From: Burkholderia vietnamiensis LMG 10929
Lineage (GTDB): Bacteria; Pseudomonadota; Gammaproteobacteria; Burkholderiales; Burkholderiaceae
NCBI RefSeq assembly: GCF_000959445.1
Contig: NZ_CP009629.1
Span: forward strand, 1-64,000
Direction: 5' to 3'
DNA: 64,000 bases
The notes under the pieces are model-generated. The model worked only from the letters and a program-made list of their open reading frames with translations, was not told where the DNA came from and did not search any database. This document shows, in pieces, positions 8,625-15,456 of the stretch (within the stretch, counting starts at the first letter, position 1; every line of letters starts with the position of its first letter). Position numbers and translations under genes: made by a program.

Positions 8625-8641
8625 TGTACCCAATGGGTACA
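8625..8641. promoter_or_regulatory. 17-bp operator TGTACCCAATGGGTACA
   Basis: Perfect 7-bp arms around AAT. It sits upstream of the membrane protein/cytosine methyltransferase unit. Confidence 0.85.
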
Positions 8642-8666
8642 TTTGACGCAAGCGATTTCTGATCGC

Positions 8667-8680
8667 TTCTGACGTTGGAA
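8667..8680. repeat. Dispersed 14-bp near-palindrome
   Basis: TTCTGACGTTGGAA, in the gap between the 8708 gene's stop and the operator at 8625. Confidence 0.85.
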
Positions 8681-8707
8681 AAGTTGCGGGTGATGTGGCT
8701 AACGACC

Positions 8708-9961
8708 TTAAACGATGCTCGCCCCGGAAAAAGCTTCGAGTGATGGATCAATCCAGAAACCAGGGCATGTTCTGAAGCGCTCAGCCGCCGCCCGGACATA
8801 TTGAAGGGCCAGTTCTACGCAGATCCATCGACGACCGAGATGTTCGGCCGCTTTGCCAGTCTTGATCGTGCCGCCAAAAGGGTCGACCACAAGGTCATCT
8901 GGTTCGGTCAAGAAGCGAATCAGGAAGTCCGGTATCGATATCGGCATCATTGCGCCGTGAACCGGTAGCCCAAGCCGCTGAGCGTCCCGCCGATACTGGA
9001 GCGTATCGGTGCATCGCGTTCCTCGCGAAATGACGTTACGCGGTATCCGCCCCGCTGTTGGCATCGAGAATCCGCCTGGTCGATGCCGATACGCGCCATC
9101 ACCGTAGACGGCGGCTCGCTGAATACCGCCGGCCGCTACAAACTTTTGGTGTGCTTCGGTATGCGGCTCAAGGACCCGGCGATTGTCCGCTTTAACGCGA
9201 TGCGGATCGTTGCTGAACCAGAGAATGATTTCGTATCCGCTGTTGAGCTGCACGCGTTTGATGCTTGCCCACTGAACGGGCCCCGGAGGTTTTGAGCTTT
9301 GCCATACGAGCCTATCCATTAGTCTCAGCGAGAGGCGGTCGTTAAGCGCGAGCACTAGCCGCTCGCAATAGAGCGAACGAGACGGACTGCCAGGCTCGAA
9401 CAGATCGTTGCTGAGGTTGATGCACACTGACGCACCGGGAGCGAGGTTTCGCACCAAGGGATCGAGGGACCGGCAGATAAAGTCGACGTATTCTTGCTCA
9501 CCAGTCGGGTTGCCATACGCTCGTGCCTTGCGTAGCGGATACGGCGGGGACGTGAAGACGAGCGTTATGGGCTCGTCCAGCCCCGGCAGGACGTCAGTGT
9601 TGCTGCCGAAAATCGCGATACCAAGATCCGTGGAGAATGCCACTAGCTTGACATTCCGCGTCGCGTTCCGAAGCTGCTTGCCGGCGCCCTCAGATAACGA
9701 CCAGATCCCGCGTCGACCGGCGACCTTGGCGAGCACGCCCATTTCTTTGAGCGTTTGTTGGTGCCAACGGATCGCACGCTTAACAACATTGTGCCGTTGG
9801 CCTGTCTTCCCAATTGGTGTCCGCTGCTCGAGCGCTCTTGGGTCGAGCCCCGCCCTCGCAGCAACCGAGGCATAGAGGCTTTCGTTATCAAGCTCGCCGT
9901 TAGCACTGTCGGCATATGCGCCGGCGACATGGGCGAAGAGATCCAGTTGATATGTACTCAT
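8708..9961 (-). CDS. SPPY-type DNA methyltransferase (N4-cytosine or N6-adenine) with winged-helix N-terminus
   Basis: 417 residues. Residues about 25-90 look like a winged helix (YASVAARAGLDPRAL, ending GIWSLSEGAG) as in Mrr N-terminal domains. The catalytic motif is TSPPYP (137-142) and the SAM motif is VDPFGGTIKTG (359-369), the order catalytic-then-SAM of beta-class exocyclic-amino methyltransferases. SPPY usually indicates N4-cytosine enzymes, but the target base cannot be fixed from sequence. It is the last gene of the minus-strand unit that starts at the 12096 operator. Confidence 0.85.
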   Translation of the reverse strand: MSTYQLDLFAHVAGAYADSANGELDNESLYASVAARAGLDPRALEQRTPIGKTGQRHNVVKRAIRWHQQTLKEMGVLAKVAGRRGIWSLSEGAGKQLRNATRNVKLVAFSTDLGIAIFGSNTDVLPGLDEPITLVFTSPPYPLRKARAYGNPTGEQEYVDFICRSLDPLVRNLAPGASVCINLSNDLFEPGSPSRSLYCERLVLALNDRLSLRLMDRLVWQSSKPPGPVQWASIKRVQLNSGYEIILWFSNDPHRVKADNRRVLEPHTEAHQKFVAAGGIQRAAVYGDGAYRHRPGGFSMPTAGRIPRNVISRGTRCTDTLQYRRDAQRLGLPVHGAMMPISIPDFLIRFLTEPDDLVVDPFGGTIKTGKAAEHLGRRWICVELALQYVRAAAERFRTCPGFWIDPSLEAFSGASIV

Positions 9962-9977
9962 TTTTTAAAAGTAGTTA

Positions 9978-10235
9978 TCAGATGCCAATCGCAATGGCCG
10001 AGTGGCGCAGCTCAGCCAACGGTGCCGCTACGTCAGGTTCACCTATTCCCTCGTAGTATTCGACCATCTGGCCGAGCCATTCCGCGCAGGCTGCTGGCTC
10101 CTGGATACCGTGCGTAAAGATGAATTCCGGGGTTAGGCCTGGCGAAAGTCGAGCTATACAGAGCGCCGCCTTCGCGCGGATGCGCTGCTCGTGCGGCAAC
10201 GCCTCTATTTCGGTATCTGAAAAGAAGGCCTTCAC
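9978..10235 (-). CDS. Small hypothetical protein of the modification unit
   Basis: 85 residues with FFSDTEIEALPHEQRIRAK at the N-terminus. No family recognised. Its start overlaps the stop of the next gene upstream by 4 bp and it lies 16 bp before the methyltransferase start, so it is co-transcribed. Confidence 0.6.
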   Translation of the reverse strand: MKAFFSDTEIEALPHEQRIRAKAALCIARLSPGLTPEFIFTHGIQEPAACAEWLGQMVEYYEGIGEPDVAAPLAELRHSAIAIGI

Positions 10236-10465
10236 GACAATTCCCCCAAAGCGTACCAGCCGATGCCCATTTCGCTCGTTACGCTGCAGGAGAGGGACTC
10301 AATTGCACCAGAGTCCATAAGCACCTCCCAATAGCCGCCCCAACGCGTCGGCACATGACGAACGACTGCGCCAGCATTTTGCTCCGGCAACTCGCCGGGA
10401 CCCGATACAGCGCCAACACGCAGCCCAACTCGCAGCTCGGTCGCTTTATATCTACCTTGAATCAT
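10232..10465 (-). CDS. Small hypothetical protein of the modification unit
   Basis: 77 residues. I choose the ATG at 10465 over a GTG at 10525 because AGAGG lies 7 bp upstream of it. Short beta-rich protein (MIQGRYKATELRVGLRV), not recognised. ATGA overlap with the 85-residue gene downstream. Confidence 0.55.
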   Translation of the reverse strand: MIQGRYKATELRVGLRVGAVSGPGELPEQNAGAVVRHVPTRWGGYWEVLMDSGAIESLSCSVTSEMGIGWYALGELS

Positions 10466-10531
10466 CCCGAAACCTCTCACCTCAAACGTGCTGCAATCCC
10501 TGTAAAGGCTCACCAGTCGCGTCACAATCGA

Positions 10532-11671
10532 CTACGCAGCCATCGATTCCTTTCGCGCCATCAGCTCTTCATATCGCCCCAGCACCGTGTCAGTGGTCAG
10601 GCACTTGGAGTCCATCTCCAACAGGTCCGACACACGACGACGAACGCTCGCGACCAAACTTGCTTCGTCTCGCGTAGGCAATACGGTCGGCCAACCAGCA
10701 GTGAACATGAGGCGTTGGGGTAACTCGCTCTCGATTGCTTGACGCCTTTCCGACAACACTTTGCTACGTGCAATCCGGTCACGTAGATCGGTTGAGAGGA
10801 GGTGCGGCGCTACGTCGGCGAGCCAGCGGCTGCCTTGAAACGCAAACGTCGAGGACGCTTCGAGTTCGACCATCTGGACGTACAACTCGTGGTTGTCCGG
10901 ACAGTTGCTTGCCGCGAGGAGATCCTGTTGTGAAGACATGATGCAGTAGGCGCAACTTACGCGACTCGCACCGTACATTGTGTATGCCTCGTGGAGCGCG
11001 AGTCCTGCGTCAGCGATAGCGCCGAACACTTCCTGAATGGGCCACTCTATGATCGGATTCCATGAGAGACCCACATAGCCCTTGCGCTGCAATTTCGCGA
11101 GAGGTGCGGAAACCGGCATTCGACTCCGGCCGGTGCTTTCCTGTCGCCTGATGCCAGTCACGTTGAGGATGTCGTGACATGGGAACCGTTTCTTGAGCGC
11201 GGACGTGATGACGGCCACCTTCAGCTCGGACGTGCAGAAGCGCATTGAAGGAGTGCTCCACGGGAGGATCAACTTCACGCAGGACAGATCCTGGTAACGC
11301 GCGACGTTGTTAGCCCACCGTCCTTGCCACCGGGCCAGCATGTCGCCCGCCGTGCGCTGTACCACCATCAACTCCCAGCCGATCTTTGCCGCGAGGCGTT
11401 CGCAGCTCGGCAGGCTGTCGCGCCACTCAACGCGCCCGAGGTCAGCATGAATCAATACCCGTGGACCCGTGTGACCAAACTGATCGAGGTAACGGCTTAC
11501 TGCTATCGCGCAGGCATCCGAGTCTTTGCCGCCAGAGACGCCTATCGCGACTACGCAATTTTTCTCGAGCAGGCGGATAACTTCCGCGGTAGTCGCGACG
11601 TCGCGACCAGAGTTGGCTACGGTCAAAGAGGACAGCATCGACGCGTCGAATAGCTGGATTTGAGCCATCAT
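10532..11671 (-). CDS. PAPS-reductase-family PP-loop ATPase
   Basis: 379 residues. The PP-loop SGGKDS is at 46-51. FCTSELK (Cys146) and SCAYC (Cys240, Cys243), with Cys131 also available, give a possible metal or Fe-S site. This is the layout of phage and plasmid PAPS-reductase-like enzymes rather than of metabolic CysH. Relatives adenylate a substrate and often act in nucleic-acid or cofactor modification (DndC and QueC share the PP-loop fold). Set beside two methyltransferases and a transglycosylase-like protein, a role in making a modified base is plausible but unproven. Dnd partners are absent. Confidence 0.8.
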   Translation of the reverse strand: MMAQIQLFDASMLSSLTVANSGRDVATTAEVIRLLEKNCVVAIGVSGGKDSDACAIAVSRYLDQFGHTGPRVLIHADLGRVEWRDSLPSCERLAAKIGWELMVVQRTAGDMLARWQGRWANNVARYQDLSCVKLILPWSTPSMRFCTSELKVAVITSALKKRFPCHDILNVTGIRRQESTGRSRMPVSAPLAKLQRKGYVGLSWNPIIEWPIQEVFGAIADAGLALHEAYTMYGASRVSCAYCIMSSQQDLLAASNCPDNHELYVQMVELEASSTFAFQGSRWLADVAPHLLSTDLRDRIARSKVLSERRQAIESELPQRLMFTAGWPTVLPTRDEASLVASVRRRVSDLLEMDSKCLTTDTVLGRYEELMARKESMAA

Positions 11672-11683
11672 GGTCAGCACCCT

Positions 11684-12043
11684 TCAGGCGGCCCAGCGTT
11701 GTTGCTCGAAGCCGGTCACGTTGAAATACCGGCTGCCCGAAACGGCCGGATGCAACTGCCTTTTAGCCGCTGCTGCCCCCTGCAAGATCTCAGCACGCCA
11801 CAAAGCGATCTCGTAATCCGTTCCAAAACAGAGGCTGACTGCGCACCGCACGGACCCGTCTTCTTGCACGATGATTTCCCGGCGCCCGAACACAGCAAAG
11901 CCAAGGAGTGCGCGCTGGGTGCCGGCATCAAGCCTGATTGGCTTACCCTCAAGGCCTGCAAGCGCGATGGCTTCGAAAAACGTGTACTTGCTCGGGACTT
12001 TTCCCTCGTAGGTCCACGTCGGGACGGTATCGAATTGAATCAT
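11684..12043 (-). CDS. Hypothetical first gene of the minus-strand modification unit
   Basis: 119 residues from the ATG at 12043, preceded by GAGAGGGGGAG. Contains KVPSKYTFFEAIALAGLEG and a C-terminal YFNVTGFEQQRW. Not recognised. It is the first gene after the operator at 12096, 53 bp upstream, and precedes the PP-loop gene by 12 bp. Confidence 0.6.
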   Translation of the reverse strand: MIQFDTVPTWTYEGKVPSKYTFFEAIALAGLEGKPIRLDAGTQRALLGFAVFGRREIIVQEDGSVRCAVSLCFGTDYEIALWRAEILQGAAAAKRQLHPAVSGSRYFNVTGFEQQRWAA

Positions 12044-12095
12044 GGCACTCCCCCTCTCCGTCGTCGTGCTGCAATGAATGTCTGAGCCCTCATTG

Positions 12096-12112
12096 TGTAC
12101 CCAGTGGGTACA
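12096..12112. promoter_or_regulatory. 17-bp operator TGTACCCAGTGGGTACA
   Basis: 7-bp arms around AGT. With the copy 41 bp away it frames the divergent promoter region between the minus unit (start 12043) and the plus unit (start 12227). The spacer is AT-rich (ATAATATAAAAAAG). Confidence 0.85.
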
Positions 12113-12152
12113 AATGTAAAGCACAATAATATAAAAAAGTAGTTGTTATGTA

Positions 12153-12169
12153 AGTACCCAATGGGTACA
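12153..12169. promoter_or_regulatory. 17-bp operator AGTACCCAATGGGTACA
   Basis: Perfect 15-bp core GTACCC-AAT-GGGTAC; the first outer base differs from the consensus. It lies 58 bp upstream of the plus-strand unit. Confidence 0.85.
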
Positions 12170-12226
12170 CTGTCGTTGTTGTTCAGGTAGAGGTGTGCCG
12201 GGGGTGGTTTCTTGGGAGAAAGGCGA

Positions 12227-12472
12227 ATGAAGCTTGTGCAGGAAATCATCCAATCAGACGCAAGCGCATGGAGCGCCGTCGTTGAAGTGCAAGGCGTTGC
12301 TTACGTCGCGCAATACGTAGCGAACCGTCTGAGCGTTCGCCTGGCGCCGTACAAGCATCCACCGCGCCGGCCTCGCTGGCACATGAAGGCTGTTCAGGAC
12401 TGGGCGGAGAAGAAGGTTGCAGCGCTCTCACCTGAATGGCACACGATACACAGCTCGCTGTACGGGATGTGA
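12227..12472 (+). CDS. Small hypothetical protein, first gene of the plus-strand modification unit
   Basis: 81 residues from the ATG at 12227, with AGAAAGG just upstream. Basic C-terminal half (PYKHPPRRPRW). Not recognised. Probably expressed from the operator-controlled promoter at 12153. Confidence 0.6.
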   Translation: MKLVQEIIQSDASAWSAVVEVQGVAYVAQYVANRLSVRLAPYKHPPRRPRWHMKAVQDWAEKKVAALSPEWHTIHSSLYGM

Positions 12473-12512
12473 CTGAACAGAAGGACTGACGATCCACTCA
12501 CCAGGAGCAGCA

Positions 12513-12701
12513 ATGAACACGAAAAGACGCGGCATCTTCACGGTTGACTTCACCTGTAACGAGACTGGCTACGAACTCTCCGTTTTTGAAATCACGGCAT
12601 TCGATGCCGAGCATGCCGAGCGCCTGGCACGCGAAACGCTGCACCCACAATTCACGTGGCGATGCACTGGCGTCGACCGTCCGCGTGATGCTCGTGAATA
12701 A
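12513..12701 (+). CDS. Small hypothetical protein
   Basis: 62 residues with CAGGAG 6 bp upstream of the ATG. Beta-type pattern (GIFTVDFTCNETGYEL, then FDAEHAERLARETL) like small phage-type single-domain proteins. No function assigned. Second gene of the plus unit. Confidence 0.55.
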   Translation: MNTKRRGIFTVDFTCNETGYELSVFEITAFDAEHAERLARETLHPQFTWRCTGVDRPRDARE

Positions 12702-12762
12702 CCGGTTCAATTCCCGTGGCGTCGCTTCAACTACCACCGCCGGCCAATAAGGACAGATCCAT

Positions 12763-13641
12763 ATGAATCAGCCAATCCCAAAGTGGCTCACTCCATACGC
12801 TACTGGCAAGAAGCAAGGTTGGGCGCAATCCTATACGGCGTACGCGGAATACTATTGCGTGGATGGGGCTGCTGACGATCTTAGCGAGGAAGGGTTGGAG
12901 GAGCGTCTTATCATGATGCGCCCCCCTTTGGTCGCTTACGCGAGCCGCACGGGCACCCGTCGCAACCTCGAGGCATTGCGCCGAGCTGGCTGGCACCTAC
13001 TCGTTTCAGCAAAGGGCACGCTGCGCACGGAAGGGATGCCCTATGCACTGGACAATGGCGCGTGGACCGCATATCAGCAGGGACAGCCATTCGATGAAGA
13101 TGCCTTCCTGCGCGCGCTGGACGCCGTAGGAGAGGACGCCGAGTGGATTGTGCTGCCAGACATCGTTGAAGGCGGAGTGGCGTCCCTTGACTACTCGCTG
13201 AAGTGGATGGAACGCCTTCGCGGAATCCCGACAACTGTTCTCATCGCTGTGCAAGACGGGATGCAGATCGAGGACGTGCGCTCGCTGCTGTCACCGGTAG
13301 TTGGGATTTTTGTCGGCGGGTCGACGGCATGGAAAGAAGCAACGGCTAGGGCGTGGGGATCGCTTGCGCGCCAGCGCAATTGCTATCTGCACGTTGGCCG
13401 CGTGAACAGCGTTCGTCGCATTCGGATTTGCGCGGCGGCTGGCGCGAACAGCATCGACGGCACGAGCGTCAGCCGGTTTGCAGTGACGCTGCCGCCGTTA
13501 GACGCAGCCGCCAGGCAGGAAGACATGTTTTCGACCGCTCACGACACGTTGGCTGACGCCCAGCAGGCAACTCGCGAGCTGGACCTCTCTGCTCTCGTCG
13601 GAGGTCGCGGCGAGCCGCTAGTTCAACAGGCAATAATTTAA
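12763..13641 (+). CDS. TGT-like protein resembling DNA-guanine transglycosylase DpdA
   Basis: 292 residues, AAGGA before the ATG. The motif series ALDNGAW (95-101), LPDIVEGG (131-138), VQDGM (163-167), IFVGGSTAW (182-190), HVGRVNS (210-216) and NSIDGTS (229-235) follows the tRNA-guanine transglycosylase barrel in the form found in phage and DpdA-type proteins, which put 7-deazaguanines into DNA. Candidate active-site aspartates are D97, D133, D165 and D232. It is shorter than tRNA enzymes and I see no CxCxxC zinc cluster. A precursor such as preQ0 would have to come from the host queuosine pathway. The assignment rests on motif recognition only. Confidence 0.7.
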   Translation: MNQPIPKWLTPYATGKKQGWAQSYTAYAEYYCVDGAADDLSEEGLEERLIMMRPPLVAYASRTGTRRNLEALRRAGWHLLVSAKGTLRTEGMPYALDNGAWTAYQQGQPFDEDAFLRALDAVGEDAEWIVLPDIVEGGVASLDYSLKWMERLRGIPTTVLIAVQDGMQIEDVRSLLSPVVGIFVGGSTAWKEATARAWGSLARQRNCYLHVGRVNSVRRIRICAAAGANSIDGTSVSRFAVTLPPLDAAARQEDMFSTAHDTLADAQQATRELDLSALVGGRGEPLVQQAII

Positions 13642-13656
13642 ACAAGGAGTATGCAA

Positions 13657-13830
13657 ATGCCACGCTTCACTGTCACCGTGGAGGAAGTTGTCCGTCACAC
13701 GATTACCGTCGAGGCCGAAGACGAATCCGAGGCAGGTCGGAACGCCGTCGAGAGCCTCATCGAGAACGGTCCCGAGGCATTCAATAGCGAAGTTGCCGAT
13801 CGAGGTGTTTTCGTGTGTCTGCCGGCTTGA
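13657..13830 (+). CDS. Small DpnD/PcfM-like protein
   Basis: 57 residues from the second ATG after AAGGAG (first ATG at 13651 is too close). FTVTVEEVVRHTITVEAEDE followed by an acidic helix resembles the short beta-alpha DpnD-PcfM family seen near methyltransferase and plasmid genes. It is 15 bp after the transglycosylase-like gene and likely the last gene of that unit. Confidence 0.55.
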   Translation: MPRFTVTVEEVVRHTITVEAEDESEAGRNAVESLIENGPEAFNSEVADRGVFVCLPA

Positions 13831-13854
13831 TACCCGGTCACGGTCGACGATGCC

Positions 13855-14757
13855 CTACAATTTTGGGGGCATCGCAACGAAATCCTTGCTGGACTTGCCT
13901 TTGGTCGGCGCAATGATTCGGCCGACGGTCTTCAACAAATGAATCTGCTTCTTCGTCAGGCTGCCGTGGAACGGTTTGCCGGACACGTAAAACACCAAAT
14001 CCCCCCGCAGTTCGACATCCTCCTCCAAGACCGCCCTTTCTTCCGTCGCCTGGCTGGCTTGCTCAATCGCGGTCAATGTCAATGCGCCCCCCCCGCCGTT
14101 CGAGGCTGCAGGCGCACTCTGAGATTCTGACGTTGGAAGTGCCGAGGAGAGTACGCCTTCGCCACCCGACCCTCCGCCTTTCTCACTATCAACCCGCGCC
14201 GATTCTGCCGCTTGCGGCAGAATCGGCGCGGCCGGCGAAGCCGGTCGCGCAGCTGTAAGCTTTGTAACACTCGGCTGACGGCCGGTCATCGTTTTCGCTT
14301 CCACCGACCTTGAGCCTGATGCTGACTGCTCTAAGCCGGATGAGAAGGCATTGACCAGCCGGGGCGATGCTTGCACTCGCCGGACGTGATCCACAGCAAT
14401 ACTCGCCGCGTGTTCGACATGTTGCTCGAGTGCCCTCCTCTCCAGCGCACTCTTCGTCTGCAAGACCTTTTTCGCGTGCCGCTGCGCCTCCGCCGCCAGC
14501 TCTTCCTGCGTCTTCAGCTCGAAGAAGTACGAGCGCAAAGTCTCCGAAGAAATTTCCAAGCCGGCAGTCTTCAGCACCTCTGCGATCTTCTCGAACGGCA
14601 TGCCGCTATCTCGCGCCGCGATCAGCGTACTGAGCAACTGCCTGACCGCTTGTTTCTTGATGAATCGGTCATCGGGCAGCTCGCTGTAGATCGCGGCGAG
14701 CAATACCTGTCGTGCCCTCTCGATGTCCTCTTTCTGCAGCCGCTTCTGAGTCGCCAT
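13855..14757 (-). CDS. Plasmid protein beside oriT, possible relaxosome or regulatory factor
   Basis: 300 residues. Residues 1-130 are helical and charged (DDRFIKKQAVRQLLSTLIAARD, KIAEVLKTAGLEISSETLRSY), looking like a DNA-binding domain plus coiled coil. 130-235 is a Ser/Ala/Gly-rich linker and the C-terminus is a short basic domain. Family not recognised. It diverges from mobC across the oriT-like region, the usual place for accessory mobilisation or control proteins. A copy of the 14-bp motif lies in its coding sequence. Confidence 0.55.
   Translation of the reverse strand: MATQKRLQKEDIERARQVLLAAIYSELPDDRFIKKQAVRQLLSTLIAARDSGMPFEKIAEVLKTAGLEISSETLRSYFFELKTQEELAAEAQRHAKKVLQTKSALERRALEQHVEHAASIAVDHVRRVQASPRLVNAFSSGLEQSASGSRSVEAKTMTGRQPSVTKLTAARPASPAAPILPQAAESARVDSEKGGGSGGEGVLSSALPTSESQSAPAASNGGGGALTLTAIEQASQATEERAVLEEDVELRGDLVFYVSGKPFHGSLTKKQIHLLKTVGRIIAPTKGKSSKDFVAMPPKL
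14125..14138. repeat. Dispersed 14-bp near-palindrome, intragenic copy
   Basis: TTCTGACGTTGGAA inside the linker-coding region of the 300-residue protein, so at least some copies are tolerated in coding DNA. Confidence 0.85.
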
Positions 14758-14875
14758 TTTTCATACCCTTACGCCTACACAGGCATCCGAAAACGGATTT
14801 AATAATAGCACCCATTCTGGCAACACCGAAGACCCACCGAGACACTCGTGGCACCCTACGGGCGCGTGCATTGGA

Positions 14876-15018
14876 GGTTTGCGCCACACGTGGCGCAAAC
14901 CAACACCGACCGGTACGCTTGCGGATGCGCCATTTCATCCACTAGACTATCCACTACTGCCTGAGATACTTCTAGGACAGGATAGGGAATGTATCCACGC
15001 GACAAGTCGCGCGGATAC
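14876..15018. other. Candidate origin of transfer (oriT)
   Basis: A 363-bp gene-free stretch between two divergent genes, next to mobC and the relaxase. It has a perfect 12-bp inverted repeat with 2-bp spacer at 14876-14901 (arm GGTTTGCGCCAC) and a 13-bp repeat with one mismatch at 14991-15018 (arm GTATCCACGCGAC). Between them, on the minus strand, CTATCCTGTCC at about 14975-14985 fits the ATCCTG|Y nic consensus of MOBP/IncP-type relaxases, with the cut between 14977 and 14978. This fits the relaxase type found downstream. The nic position is inferred. Confidence 0.6.
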
Positions 15019-15021
15019 ACC

Positions 15022-15067
15022 GGCTAAAAGTTCTCGGTCGCCTTCGGCGCCCTTCGCACTTTTAGCC
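15022..15067. other. Long hairpin beside oriT
   Basis: Arms GGCTAAAAGT and ACTTTTAGCC enclose an inner GGCGCC-like stem. Followed at about 15079-15097 by a smaller GC-rich hairpin before mobC. It may be part of oriT or a transcript structure. Confidence 0.5.
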
Positions 15068-15120
15068 TTTCCGTTGAACTCAGGGCTTCGCCCCGAGACC
15101 CGTACACCAGTGAAATAAAA

Positions 15121-15456
15121 ATGCCAAAACCGCGTGAAGCTCAGAAGAGTGTGTCGATCCGCCTCCGCATGACTGCGGAGGACAAGACCGTGATCGAGGA
15201 AAAAGCGCGGGACCGAGCCATGACTGTGACCGAGTACCTGACGCGCGCCGGCCTCGGACGATCGGCTCGGCAGCGGTCGGACGTCGACGCGATCAACCTG
15301 CTTCGAGAGTGCGCCAACGAGTTGAAGGCGATTCATAACACCTTGCGCGGCATGGATGCCGGCGAGGCTGCGCCCACCGACGCCGCAATGGATCAGACCA
15401 TGAAGGCCATCTGTGCCGCGATCGGGCGCGTTTGGCAAAGCGAGGACGCCGCGTGA
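15121..15456 (+). CDS. mobC: MobC/TraJ-like relaxosome accessory protein
   Basis: 111 residues. SVSIRLRMTAEDKTVIEEKA and then MTVTEYLTRAGLGR form the ribbon-helix-helix pattern of MobC/TraJ proteins, which bind oriT and recruit the relaxase. The stop overlaps the relaxase start (GTGA), indicating coupling. No strong Shine-Dalgarno is visible upstream of the ATG. Confidence 0.8.
   Translation: MPKPREAQKSVSIRLRMTAEDKTVIEEKARDRAMTVTEYLTRAGLGRSARQRSDVDAINLLRECANELKAIHNTLRGMDAGEAAPTDAAMDQTMKAICAAIGRVWQSEDAA

Noticed and set aside
10532..11671. Dnd-type phosphorothioation system
   Set aside because: The PP-loop protein resembles DndC in fold only; no DndA, DndB, DndD or DndE-like genes are present.
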